Positions 27,400 to 41,200 of a stretch of DNA of 64,000 bases are shown here, one piece after another. A program made the translations under genes and the position numbers. Origin of the DNA: Salvelinus alpinus (taxonomy: Eukaryota > Chordata > Actinopteri > Salmoniformes > Salmonidae); the NCBI RefSeq assembly GCF_045679555.1, contig NW_027256014.1, positions 1-64,000 on the forward strand, in the 5' to 3' direction. Each line of letters starts with the position of its first letter. Positions within the stretch are counted from its first letter, which is position 1. The notes below the pieces were generated by a model. The model saw only the letters and a program-made list of their open reading frames with translations. It ran no database searches and had not been told where the DNA came from.

Positions 27400-29187
27400 A
27401 AACTGAGAGAGTATTACTAAACTGAGAGAGTATTACTAAACTGAGAGAGTATTACTAAACTGAGAGAGCTGAGAGAGTATTACAAGACTGAGAGTATTAC
27501 TAAACAGAGAGAATGTTACTAAACTGTGAGAGTATTATTACACTGAGAGAGTATTACTAACCCGAGAGAGTATTACTAAACTGTGAGAGTATTACTAAAC
27601 TGAGAGAGTATTACTAACCCGAGAGAGTATTACCAAACTGAGAGAGTATTACTAAACTGAGAGAGTATTACTCAACTGAGAGAGTATTACAAAACTGATA
27701 GAATATTACTCAACGGAGAGAGTGTTACTAGACTGAGAGAGTATTACTAAACTGAGAGAGTGTTACTAAACTGAGAGAGTATTACTAAACTGAGAGAGCT
27801 GAGAGAGTATTACCACACTGAGAGAATATTACTAAACTGAGAGAATATTACTAAACTGAGAGAGTATTACTAAACTGAGAGAGCTGAGAGAATATTACTA
27901 AACTGAGAGAGTATTACTAAACTGAGAGAATATTACTAAACTGAGAGAGTATTACTAACCTGAGAGAGTATTACTAAACTGAGAGAATATTACTAAACTG
28001 AGAGAGTATTACTAAACTGAGAGAGCTGAGAGAATATTACTAAACTGAGCGAATATTACTAAACTGAGAGAGTATTACTAAACTGAGGGAGTATTACTAA
28101 ACCGAGAGAGTATTACTAAACTGAGAGAATATTACTAAACTGAGAGAGTATTACTAAACTGAGAGAGCTGAGAGAATATTACTAAACTGAGAGAGTATTA
28201 CTAAACTGAGAGAGTATTACTAAACTGGGGGAGTGTTACTAAACCGAGAGAGTATTACTAACCTGAGAGAGTATTACTAAACTGAGAGAATATTACTAAA
28301 CTGTGAGAGTATTACTAAACTGAGAGAGTATTACTAACCCGAGAGAGTATTACTAAACTGAGAGAGTATTACTAAACTGAGAGAGTGTTACTAGACTGAG
28401 ATAGTATTACTCAACTGAGAGAGTATTACTAAACTGAGAGAGTGTTACTAGACTGAGAGAAATGAGAGAATATTACTAAACTGAGAGATTATTACTAACC
28501 TGAGAGAGTATTACTAAACTGAGAGAATATTACTAAACTGTGAGAGTATTACTAAACTGAGAGAGTATTACTAACCCGAGAGAGTATTACTAAACTGAGA
28601 GAGTATTACTAAACTGAGAGAGTGTTACTATACTGAGATAGTATTACTCAACTGAGAGAGTATTACTAAACTGAGAGAGTGTTACTACACTGAGAGAGTA
28701 TTACTAAACTGAGAGAATATTACTAAACTGAGAGTGTATAACTAAACTGAGAGAGCTGAGAGAATATTACTAAACTGTAAGAATATTACTAAACTGAGAG
28801 AGTATTACTAAACTGAGAGAGTGTTACTAAACTGAGAGAGTGTTACTAGACTGAGAGAGTATTACTAAATTGAGAGAGTGTTACTAAACTGAGAGAGTAT
28901 TACTAAACTGAGAGAGCTGAGAGAGTATTACAAGACTGAGAGAGTATTACTAAACTGAGAGAGTTTTACTAAACTGAGAAAGTACTACTAACCCGAGAGA
29001 GTATTACTAAACTGAGAGAGTATTACTAAACAGAGAGAATATTACTAAACTGAGAGAGTGTTACTAAACTGAGAGAAAATTACTCAACGGAGAGATTATT
29101 ACTCAACTGAGAGAGTATTACTAAACTGAGAGAGTATTACTAAACTGAGAGAGTGTTGCTAGACTGAGATAGTATTACTAAACTGAG
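27400..29187 (+). repeat. 1.8-kb segment also present at 41650-43438
   Basis: The rare variant GAGAATGTTACT (27511) recurs at 41762, and AAACTGTAAG at 28772 recurs at 43023, a constant offset of 14,251 bp. The match breaks at 29187/43438, where this copy continues with plain units and the later one with GAGGACATAAC. Within the match, six diagnostic variants near 27675-27745 are absent from the later copy. The same module is related to 18205-19700, so it has been copied at two scales. Confidence 0.75.
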
Positions 29188-32100
29188 AGAGTATTACTAA
29201 ACTGAGAGAGTATTACTAAACTGAGAGAGTATTACTATTACTAAACTGAGAGAATATTACTAAACTGAGAGAGTATTACTAAACTGAGAGAATATTACTA
29301 AACTGAGAGTGTATTACTAAACTGAGAGAGCTGAGAGAATATTACTAAACTGAGAGAATATTACTAAACTGAGAGAGTATTACTAAACTGAGAGAGTATT
29401 ACTAAACTGAGAGAGTGTTACTAGACTGAGAGAGTATTACTAAATTGAGAGAGTGTTACTAAACTGAGAGAGTATTACTAAACTGAGAGGATATAACTAA
29501 ACTGAGACAGTTTTACTAAACTGAGAGAGTGTTACTAGACTGAGAGAGTATTACTAAACAGAGAGAATATTACTAAACTGTGAGAGTATTATTAAACTGA
29601 GAGAGTATTACTAACCCGAGAGATTATTACTAAACTGTGAGAGTATTACGAAACTGAGAGAGTATTACTAAACTGAGAGAGTATTACTAAACTGAGAGAG
29701 TATTACTAAACTGAGAGAGTATTACTAAACTGAGAGAGTACTACTAAACTGAGAGAGTATTACTCAACTGAGAGAGTATTACAAAACTGATAGAATATTA
29801 CTCAACGGAGAGAGTGTTACTAGACTGAGAGAGTATTACTAAACTGAGAGAGTGTTACTAAACTGAGAGAGTATTACTAAACTGAGAGAGCTGAGAGAGT
29901 ATTACCAAACTGAGAGAATATTACTAAACTGAGAGAATATTACTAAACTGAGAGAGTATTACTAAACTGAGAGAATATTACTAAACTGAGAGAGTATTAC
30001 TAAACTGAGAGAGTATTACTAAACTGAGAGAATATTACTAAACTGAGAGAGTATTACTAAACTGAGAGAGCTGAGAGAATATTACTAAACTGAGAGAATA
30101 TTACTAAACTGAGAGAGTATTACTAAACTGAGAGAATATTACTAAACTGAGAGAGTATTACTAAACTGAGAGAGTATTACTAAACTGAGAGAATATTACT
30201 AAACTGAGAGAGTCTTACTAAACTGAGAGAGCTGAGAGAATATTACTAAACTGAGAGAATATTACTAAACTGAGAGAGTATTACTAAACTGAGGGAGTAT
30301 TACTAAACCGAGAGAGTATTACTAACCTGAGAGAGTATTACTAAACTGAGAGAATATTACTAAACTGAGAGAGTATTACTACACTGAGAGAATATTACTA
30401 AACTGAGAGAGTATTACTAAACTGAGAGAGTATTACTAAACTGAGAGAATATTACTAAACTGAGAGAGTATTACTAAACTGAGAGAGCTGAGAGAATATT
30501 ACTAAACTGAGAGAATATTACTAAACTGAGAGAGTATTACTAAACTGATAGAATATTACTCAACGGAGAGAGTGTTACTAGACTGAGAGAGTATTACATA
30601 ACTGAGAGAGTGTTACTAAACTGAGAGAGTATTACTAAACTGAGAGAGCTGAGAGAGTATTACCAAACTGAGAGAATATTACTAAACTGAGAGAATATTA
30701 CTAAACTGAGAGAATATTACTAAACTGAGAGAGCTGAGAGAATATTACTAAACTGAGAGAGTATTACTAAACTGAGAGAATATTACTAAACTGAGAGAGT
30801 ATTACTAAACTGAGAGAGTATTACTAAACTGAGAGAATATTACTAAACTGAGAGAGTATTACTAAACTGAGAGAGCTGAGAGAATATTACTAAACTGAGC
30901 GAATATTACTAAACTGAGAGAGTATTACTAAACTGAGGGAGTATTACTAAACCGAGAGAGTATTACTAAACTGAGAGAATATTACTAAACTGTGAGAGTA
31001 TTACTAAACTGAGAGAGTATTACTAACCCGAGAGAATATTACTAAACTGAGAGAATATTACTAAACTGAGAGAATATTACTAAACTGAGAGAGTATTACT
31101 CAACTGAGAGAGTATTACTAAACTGAGAGAGTGTTACTAGACTGAGAGAGTATTACTAAACTTAGAGTATATTACTAAACTGAGAGAGTATTACTAAACT
31201 GAGAGAGCTGAGAGAATATTACTAAACTGAGCGAATATTACTAAACTGAGAGAGTATTACTAAACTGAGGGAGTATTACTAAACCGAGAGAGTATTACTA
31301 AACTGAGAGAATATTACTAAACTGAGAGAGTTTTACTAAACTGAGAGAGCTGAGAGAATATTACTAAACTGTAAGAATATTACTAAACTGAGAGAGTATT
31401 ACTAAACTGAGAGAGTGTTACTAAACTGAGAGAGTATTACTAGACTGAGAGAGTATTACTAAATTGAGAGAGTGTTACTAAACTGAGAGAGTATTACTAA
31501 ACTGAGAGGATATAACTAAACTGAGACAGTTTTACTAAACTGAGAGAGTGTTACTAGACTGAGAGAGTATTACTAAACAGAGAGAATATTACTAAACTGT
31601 GAGAGTATTATTAAACTGAGAGAGTATTACTAACCCGAGAGATTATTACTAAACTGTGAGAGTATTACGAAACTGAGAGAGTATTACTAACCCGAGAGAG
31701 TATTACTAAACTGAGAGAGTATTACTAAACTGAGAGAGTATTACTAAACTGAGAGAGTACTACTAAACTGAGAGAGTATTACTCAACTGAGAGAGTATTA
31801 CAAAACTGATAGAATATTACTCAACGGAGAGAGTGTTACTAGACTGAGAGAGTATTACTAAACTGAGAGAGTGTTACTAAACTGAGAGAGTATTACTAAA
31901 CTGAGAGAGCTGAGAGAGTATTACCAAACTGAGAGAATATTACTAAACTGAGAGAATATTACTAAACTGAGAGAATATTACTAAACTGAGAGAGTATTAC
32001 TAAACTGAGAGAATATTACTAAACTGAGAGAGTATTACTAAACTGAGAGAGTATTACTAAACTGAGAGAATATTACTAAACTGAGAGAGTATTACTAAAC

Positions 32101-35100
32101 TGAGAGAGCTGAGAGAATATTACTAAACTGAGAGAATATTACTAAACTGAGAGAGTATTACTAAACTGAGAGAATATTACTAAACTGAGAGAATATTACT
32201 AAACTGAGAGAGTATTACTAAACTGAGAGAGTCTTACTAAACTGAGAGAAGTATTACTAAACTGAGAGAGTATTACTAAACTGAGAGAGTATTACTAAAC
32301 TGGGGGAGTATTACTAAACCGAGAGAGTATTACTAACCTGAGAGAGTATTACTAAACTGAGAGAATATTACTAAACTGTGAGAGTATTACTACACTGAGA
32401 GAATATTACTAAACTGAGAGAGTATTACTAAACTGAGAGAGTATTACTAAACTGAGAGAATATTACTAAACTGAGAGAGTATTACTAAACTGAGAGAGCT
32501 GAGAGAATATTACTAAACTGAGAGAATATTACTAAACTGAGAGAGTATTACTAAACTGATAGAATATTACTCAACGGAGAGAGTGTTACTAGACTGAGAG
32601 AGTATTACATAACTGAGAGAGTGTTACTAAACTGAGAGAGTATTACTAAACTGAGAGAGCTGAGAGAGTATTACCAAACTGAGAGAATATTACTAAACTG
32701 AGAGAATATTACTAAACTGAGAGAATATTACTAAACTGAGAGAGCTGAGAGAATATTACTAAACTGAGAGAATATTACTAAACTGAGAGAGTATTACTAA
32801 ACTGATAGAATATTACTCAACGGAGAGAGTGTTACTAGACTGAGAGAGTATTACATAACTGAGAGAGTGTTACTAAACTGAGAGAGTATTACTAAACTGA
32901 GAGAGCTGAGAGAGTATTACCAAACTGAGAGAGTATTACTAAACTGAGAGAGTATTACTAAACTGAGAGAGTATTACTAAACTGAGAGAGTATTACTCAA
33001 CTGAGAGAGTATTACAAAACTGATAGAATATTACTCAACGGAGAGAGTGTTACTAGACTGAGAGAGTATTACTAAACTGAGAGAGTGTTACTAAACTGAG
33101 AGAGTATTACTAAACTGAGAGAGCTGAGAGAGTATTACCAAACTGAGAGAATATTACTAAACTGAGAGAATATTACTAAACTGAGAGAATATTACTAAAC
33201 TGAGAGAGCTGAGAGAATATTACTAAACTGAGAGAGTATTACTAAACTGAGAGAATATTACTAAACTGAGAGAGTATTACTAACCTGAGAGAGTATTACT
33301 AAACTGAGAGAATATTACTAAACTGAGAGAGTATTACTAAACTGAGGGAGTATTACTAAACCGAGAGAGTATTACTAAACTGAGAGAATATTACTAAACT
33401 GAGAGAGTATTACTAAACTGAGAGAGCTGAGAGAATATTACTAAACTGAGAGAATATTACTAAACTGAGAGAGTATTACTAAACTGGGGGAGTGTTACTA
33501 AACCGAGAGAGTATTACTAACCTGAGAGAGTATTACTAAACTGAGAGAATATTACTAAACTGTGAGAGTATTACTAAACTGCGAGAGTATTACTAACCCG
33601 AGAGAGTATTACTAAACTGAGAGAGTATTACTAAACTGAGAGAGTGTTACTAGGCTGAGATAGTATTACTCAACTGAGAGAGTATTACTAAACTGAGAGA
33701 GTGTTACTAGACTGAGAGAAATGTGAGAATATTACTAAACTGAGAGATTATTACTAACCTGAGAGAGTATTACTAAACTGAGAGAATATTACTAAACTGT
33801 GAGAGTATTACTAAACTGAGAGAGTATTACTAACCCGAGAGAGTATTACTAAACTGAGAGAGTATTACTAAACTGAGAGAGTGTTACTATACTGAGATAG
33901 TATTACTCAACTGAGAGAGTATTACTAAACTGAGAGAGTGTTACTACACTGAGAGAGTATTACTAAACTGAGAGAATATTACTAAACTGAGAGTGTATAA
34001 CTAAACTGAGAGAGCTGAGAGAATATTACTAAACTGTAAGAATATTACTAAACTGAGAGAGTATTACTAAACTGAGAGAGTGTTACTAAACTGAGAGAGT
34101 GTTACTAGACTGAGAGAGTATTACTAAATTGAGAGAGTGTTACTAAACTGAGAGAGTATTACTAAACTGAGAGAGCTGAGAGAGTATTACAAGACTGAGA
34201 GAGTATTACTAAACTGAGAGAGTTTTACTAAACTGAGAAAGTACTACTAACCCGAGAGAGTATTACTAAACTGAGAGAGTATTACTAAACAGAGAGAATA
34301 TTACTAAACTGAGAGAGTGTTACTAAACTGAGAGAAAATTACTCAACGGAGAGATTATTACTCAACTGAGAGAGTATTACTAAACTGAGAGAGTATTACT
34401 AAACTGAGAGAGTGTTGCTAGACTGAGATAGTATTACTAAACTGAGAGGACATAACTAAACTGAGACAGTTTTACTAAACTGAGAGAGTGTTACTAGACT
34501 GAGAGAGTATTACTAAACTGAGAGAATATTACTAACCTGAGAGAGTATTACTAAACAGAGAGAATATTACTAAACTGTGAGAGTATTATTAAACTGAGAG
34601 AGTATTACTAACCCGAGAGAGTATTACTAAACTGTGAGAGTATTACTAAACTGAGAGAGTATTACTAACCCGAGAGAGTATTACTAAAATGAGAGAGTAT
34701 TACTAAACTGAGAGAGTATTACTAAACTGAGAGAGTATTACTAAACTGAGAGAGTATTACTCAACTGAGAGAGTATTACAAAACTGATAGAATATTACTC
34801 AACGGAGAGAGTGTTACTAGACTGAGAGAGTATTACTAAACTGAGAGAGTATTACTAAACTGAGAGAGCTGAGAGAGTATTACCAAACTGAGAGAATATT
34901 ACTCAACGGAGAGAGTGTTACTAGACTGAGAGAGTATTACTAAACTGAGAGAGTGTTACTAAACTGAGAGAGTATTACTAAACTGAGAGAGCTGAGAGAG
35001 TATTACCAAACTGAGAGAATATTACTAAACTGAGAGAATATTACTAAACTGAGAGAATATTACTAAACTGAGAGAGCTGAGAGAATATTACTAAACTGAG

Positions 35101-38100
35101 AGAGTATTACTAAACTGAGAGAATATTACTAAACTGAGAGAGTATTACTAACCTGAGAGAGTATTACTAAACTGAGAGAATATTACTAAACTGAGAGAGT
35201 ATTACTAAACTGAGGGAGTATTACTAAACCGAGAGAGTATTACTAAACTGAGAGAATATTACTAAACTGAGAGAGTATTACTAAACTGAGAGAGCTGAGA
35301 GAATATTACTAAACTGAGAGAATATTACTAAACTGAGAGAGTATTACTAAACTGGGGGAGTGTTACTAAACCGAGAGAGTATTACTAACCTGAGAGAGTA
35401 TTACTAAACTGAGAGAATATTACTAAACTGTGAGAGTATTACTAAACTGCGAGAGTATTACTAACCCGAGAGAGTATTACTAAACTGAGAGAGTATTACT
35501 AAACTGAGAGAGTGTTACTAGGCTGAGATAGTATTACTCAACTGAGAGAGTATTACTAAACTGAGAGAGTGTTACTAGACTGAGAGAAATGTGAGAATAT
35601 TACTAAACTGAGAGATTATTACTAACCTGAGAGAGTATTACTAAACTGAGAGAATATTACTAAACTGTGAGAGTATTACTAAACTGAGAGAGTATTACTA
35701 ACCCGAGAGAGTATTACTAAACTGAGAGAGTATTACTAAACTGAGAGAGTGTTACTATACTGAGATAGTATTACTCAACTGAGAGAGTATTACTAAACTG
35801 AGAGAGTGTTACTACACTGAGAGAGTATTACTAAACTGAGAGAATATTACTAAACTGAGAGTGTATAACTAAACTGAGAGAGCTGAGAGAATATTACTAA
35901 ACTGTAAGAATATTACTAAACTGAGAGAGTATTACTAAACTGAGAGAGTGTTACTAAACTGAGAGAGTGTTACTAGACTGAGAGAGTATTACTAAATTGA
36001 GAGAGTGTTACTAAACTGAGAGAGTATTACTAAACTGAGAGAGCTGAGAGAGTATTACAAGACTGAGAGAGTATTACTAAACTGAGAGAGTTTTACTAAA
36101 CTGAGAAAGTACTACTAACCCGAGAGAGTATTACTAAACTGAGAGAGTATTACTAAACAGAGAGAATATTACTAAACTGAGAGAGTGTTACTAAACTGAG
36201 AGAAAATTACTCAACGGAGAGATTATTACTCAACTGAGAGAGTATTACTAAACTGAGAGAGTATTACTAAACTGAGAGAGTGTTGCTAGACTGAGATAGT
36301 ATTACTAAACTGAGAGGATATAACTAAACTAGTTTTACTAAACTGAGAGAGTGTTACTAGACTGAGAGAGTATTACTAAACTGAGAGAATATTACTAACC
36401 TGAGAGAGTATTACTAAACAGAGAGAATATTACTAAACTGTGAGAGTATTATTAAACTGAGAGAGTATTACTAACCCGAGAGAGTATTACTAAACTGTGA
36501 GAGTATTACTAAACTGAGAGAGTATTACTAACCCGAGAGAGTATTACTAAAATGAGAGAGTATTACTAAACTGAGAGAGTATTACTAAACTGAGAGAGTA
36601 TTACTAAACTGAGAGAGTATTACTCAACTGAGAGAGTATTACTAAACTGATAGAATATTACTCAACGGAGAGAGTGTTACTAGACTGAGAGAGTATTACT
36701 AAACTGAGAGAGTATTACTAAACTGAGAGAGCTGAGAGAGTATTACTAAACTGAGAGAGTTTTACTAAACTGAGAAAGTACTACTAACCCGAGAGAGTAT
36801 TACTAAACTGAGAGAGTATTACTAAACTGAGAGAGCTGAGAGAATATTACTAAACTGAAAGAGTATTACTAAACTGAGAGAATATTACTAAACTGAGAGA
36901 GTATTACTAAACTGAGGGAGTATTACTAAACCGAGAGAGTATTACTAAACTGAGAGAATATTACTAAACTGAGAGAGTATTACTAAACTGAGAGAAATGA
37001 GAGAATATTACTAAACTGAGAGAATATTACTAAACTGAGAGAGTATTACTAAACTGGGGGAGTATTACTAAACCGAGAGAGTATTACTAACCTGAGAGAG
37101 TATTACTAAACTGAGAGAATATTACTAAACGGTGAGAGTATTACTAAACTGAGAGAGTATTACTAAACTGAGAGAGTATTACTAAACTGAGAGAGTGTTA
37201 CTAGACTGAGATAGTATTACTCAACTGAGAGAGTATTACTAAACTGAGAGAGTGTTACTAGACTGAGAGAGTATTACTAAACTGAGAGAATATTACTAAA
37301 CTGAGAGAGTATAACTAAACTGAGAGAGCTGAGAGAATATTACTAAACTGAGAGAATATTACTAAACTGAGATAGTATTACTAAACTGAGAGAGTGTTAC
37401 TAAACTGAGAGAGTGTTACTAGACTGAGAGAGTATTACTAAACTGAGAGAGTGTTACTAAACTGAGAGAGTATTACTAAACTGAGAGAGCTGAGAGAGTA
37501 TTACAAGACTGAGAGAGTATTACTAAACTGAGAGAGTTTTACTAAACTGAGAAAGTACTACTAACCCGAGAGAGTATTACTAAACTGAGAGAGTATTACT
37601 AAACTGAGAGAGCTGAGAGAATATTACTAAACTGAAAGAGTATTACTAAACTGAGAGAATATTACTAAACTGAGAGAGTATTACTAAACTGAGAGAGTAT
37701 TACTAAACTGAGAGAGTTTTACTAGACTGAGATAGTATTACTCAACTGAGAGAGTATTACTAAACTGAGAGAGTGTTACTAGACTGAGAGAGTATTACTA
37801 CACTTAGAGAATATTACTAAACTGACAGAGTATTACTAAACTGAGGGAGTATTACTAAACCGAGAGAGTATTACTAAACTGAGGGAGTATTACTAAACCG
37901 AGAGAGTATTACAAAACTGAGAGAAATTAGAGAATATTACTAAACTGAGAGAATATTACTAAACTGAGAGAGTATTACTAAACTGAGAGAGCTGAGAGAA
38001 TATTACTAAACTGAGAGAGAATTACTAAACTGAGAGAATATTACTAAACTGTGAGAGTATTACTAAACTGAGAGAGTATTACTAACCCGAGAGAGTATTA

Positions 38101-38340
38101 CTAAACTGAGAGAGTATTACTAAACTGAGAGAGTGTTACTAGACTGAGATAGTATTACTCAACTGAGAGAGTATTACTAAACTGAGAGAGTGTTACTAGA
38201 CTGAGAGAGTATTACTAAACTGAGAGAATATTACTAAACTGAGAGAGTATAACTAAACTGAGAGAGCTGAGAGAATATTACTAAACTGAGAGAATATTAC
38301 TAAACTGAGAGAGTATTACTAAACTGAGAGAGTGTTACTA

Positions 38341-38501
38341 CATTTAACATTTTTACATTTAAGTCATTTAGCAGACGCTCTTATCCAGAGCGACTACAAA
38401 TTGGAAAGTTCGACATATTCGTCCTGGTCCCCCCGTGGGAATTGAACCCACAACCCTGGCGTTGCAAGAGCCATGCTCTACCAACTGAGCCACACGGGAC
38501 C
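38341..38501 (-). mobile_element. tRNA-derived SINE, copy 6 (in super-repeat copy 2)
   Basis: This is the same 161-bp element, orientation and junctions; head at 38425-38501, hairpin at 38376-38392. One substitution is visible: GCAAGAG instead of GCAAGCG at 38469, which breaks a pair in the anticodon-stem-like helix. A and B boxes are unchanged. It is the last SINE in the window; none follows in the remaining 25.5 kb. Confidence 0.88.
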
Positions 38502-39429
38502 ACAAAACTGAGAGAGTATATTACTAAACGGAGAGAATATTACTAAATGGAGAGAGTATTACTAAACTGAGAGAATATTACTAAACTGAGAGAGTATTAC
38601 TAAACTGAGAGAGTGTTACTAAACTGAGAGAAAATTACTCAACGGAGAGATTATTACTCAACTGAGAGAGTATTACTAAACTGAGAGAGTATTACTAAAC
38701 TGAGAGAGTGTTGCTAGACTGAGATAGTATTACTAAACTGAGAGGATATAACTAAACTGAGACAGTTTTACTAAACTGAGAGAGTGTTACTAGACTGAGA
38801 GAATATTACTAAACTGAGAGAGTATTACTAAATTGAGAGAGTGTTACTAAACTGAGAGAGTATTACTAAACTGAGAGAGCTGGGAGAGTATTACAAGACT
38901 GAGAGTATTACTAAACAGAGAGAATATTACTAAACTGTGAGAGTATTATTACACTGAGAGAGTATTACTAACCCGAGAGAGTATTACTAAACTGTGAGAG
39001 TATTACTAAACAGAGAGTATTACTAACCCGAGAGAGTATTACCAAACTGAGAGAGTATTACTAAACTGAGAGAGTATTACTCAACTGAGAGAGTATTACA
39101 AAACTGATAGAATATTACTCAACGGAGAGAGTGTTACTAGACTGAGAGAGTATTACTAAACTGAGAGAGTGTTACTAAACTGAGAGAGTATTACTAAACT
39201 GAGAGAGCTGAGAGAGTATTACCAAACTGAGAGAATATTACTAAACTGAGAGAATATTACTAAACTGAGAGAATATTACTAAACTGAGAGAGCTGAGAGA
39301 ATATTACTAAACTGAGAGAGTATTACTAAACTGAGAGAATATTACTAAACTGAGAGAGTATTACTAACCTGAGAGAGTATTACTAAACTGAGAGAATATT
39401 ACTAAACTGAGAGAGTATTACTAAACTGA

Positions 39430-41200
39430 GAGAGCTGAGAGAATATTACTAAACTGAGCGAATATTACTAAACTGAGAGAGTATTACTAAACTGAGGGAG
39501 TATTACTAAACCGAGAGAGTATTACTAAACTGAGAGAATATTACTAAACTGAGAGAGTATTACTAAACTGAGAGAGCTGAGAGAATATTACTAAACTGTG
39601 AGAGTATTACTAAACTGAGAGAGCATTACTAAACTGGGGGAGTGTTACTAAACCGAGAGAGTATTACTAACCTGAGAGAGTATTACTAAACTGAGAGAAT
39701 ATTACTAAACTGTGAGAGTATTACTAAACTGAGAGAGTATTACTAACCCGAGAGAGTATTACTAAACTGAGAGAGTATTACTAAACTGAGAGAGTGTTAC
39801 TAGACTGAGATAGTATTACTCAACTGAGAGAGTATTACTAAACTGAGAGAGTGTTACTAGACTGAGAGAAATGAGAGAATATTACTAAACTGAGAGATTA
39901 TTACTAACCTGGGAGAGTATTACTAAACTGAGAGAATATTACTAAACTGTGAGAGTATTACTAAACTGAGAGAGTATTACTAACCCGAGAGAGTATTACT
40001 AAACTGAGAGAGTATTACTAAACTGAGAGAGTATTACTAACCCGAGAGAGTATTACTAAACTGAGAGAGTATTACTAAACTGAGAGAGTGTTACTAGACT
40101 GAGATAGTATTACTCAACTGAGAGAGTATTACTAAACTGAGAGAGTGTTACTACACTGAGAGAGTATTACTAAACTGAGAGAATATTACTAAACTGAGAG
40201 TGTATAACTAAACTGAGAGAGCTGAGAGAATATTACTGAACTGTAAGAATATTACTAAACTGAGAGAGTATTACTAAACTGAGAGAGTGTTACTAAACTG
40301 AGAGAGCTGAGAGAATATTACTAAACTGAGCGAATATTACTAAACTGAGAGAGTATTACTAAACTGAGGGAGTATTACTAAACCGAGAGAGTATTACTAA
40401 ACTGAGAGAATATTACTAAACTGAGAGAGTATTACTAAACTGAGAGAGCTGAGAGAATATTACTAAACTGTGAGAGTATTACTAAACTGAGAGAGCATTA
40501 CTAAACTGGGGGAGTGTTACTAAACCGAGAGAGTATTACTAACCTGAGAGAGTATTACTAAACTGAGAGAATATTACTAAACTGTGAGAGTATTACTAAA
40601 CTGAGAGAGTATTACTAACCCGAGAGAGTATTACTAAACTGAGAGAGTATTACTAAACTGAGAGAGTATTACTAGACTGAGATAGTATTACTCAACTGAG
40701 AGAGTATTACTAAACTGAGAGAGTGTTACTAGACTGAGAGAAATGAGAGAATATTACTAAACTGAGAGATTATTACTAACCTGGGAGAGTATTACTAAAC
40801 TGAGAGAATATTACTAAACTGTGAGAGTATTACTAAACTGAGAGAGTATTACTAACCCGAGAGAGTATTACTAAACTGAGAGAGTATTACTAAACTGAGA
40901 GAGTGTTACTAGACTGAGATAGTATTACTCAACTGAGAGAGTATTACTAAACTGAGAGAGTGTTACTAGACTGAGAGAAATGAGAGAATATTACTAAACT
41001 GAGAGATTATTACTAACCTGGGAGAGTATTACTAAACTGAGAGAATATTACTAAACTGTGAGAGTATTACTAAACTGAGAGAGTATTACTAACCCGAGAG
41101 AGTATTACTAAACTGAGAGAGTATTACTAAACTGAGAGAGTATTACTAACCCGAGAGAGTATTACTAAACTGAGAGAGTATTACTAAACTGAGAGAGTGT
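39430..41200 (+). repeat. Local tandem expansion inside super-repeat copy 2
   Basis: Two rare variants that occur once in super-repeat copy 1 are multiplied here. GAGCATTA lies at 39621 and 40493 (copy 1: 25090). AACCTGGGAGAG lies at about 39906, 40778 and 41015 (copy 1: 25375). Spacings are 872 bp (44 x 19 + 4 x 9) and 237 bp (12 x 19 + 9). These duplications arose after the super-repeat duplicated, or copy 1 lost them. Confidence 0.78.

Larger units (their letters stand above)
18089..32908 (+). repeat. Super-repeat copy 1 (about 14.8 kb)
   Basis: From about 18089 the sequence matches that from 32909 at an offset of exactly 14,820 bp for several kb. The offset then steps to 14,815 (a 5-bp loss in copy 2 near 36330), 14,531 (a 284-bp loss in copy 2 near 36735) and about 14,251 (after a divergent stretch at 25620-27400). 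Matching continues to about 32750. The unit contains one SINE (23810), two 1,764-bp repeats joined by a 104-bp module (18205-21940), a 776-bp version of the 796-bp repeat (22134/22910) and about 2.0-kb repeats near its end (ACATAACTGAG variant at 30594 and 32605). No gene is present. Confidence 0.8.

Noticed and set aside
7020-38501. CENP-B box in the SINE or array
   Set aside because: TTGGAAAG in the SINE recalls part of the box, but the remaining core bases (TTCG before and CGGG after) are absent. No match is seen in the 19-bp unit.
7020-38501. Six independent SINE insertions
   Set aside because: Same orientation, length and junctions at all six, and near-identity, fit duplication of one insertion with its flanks.
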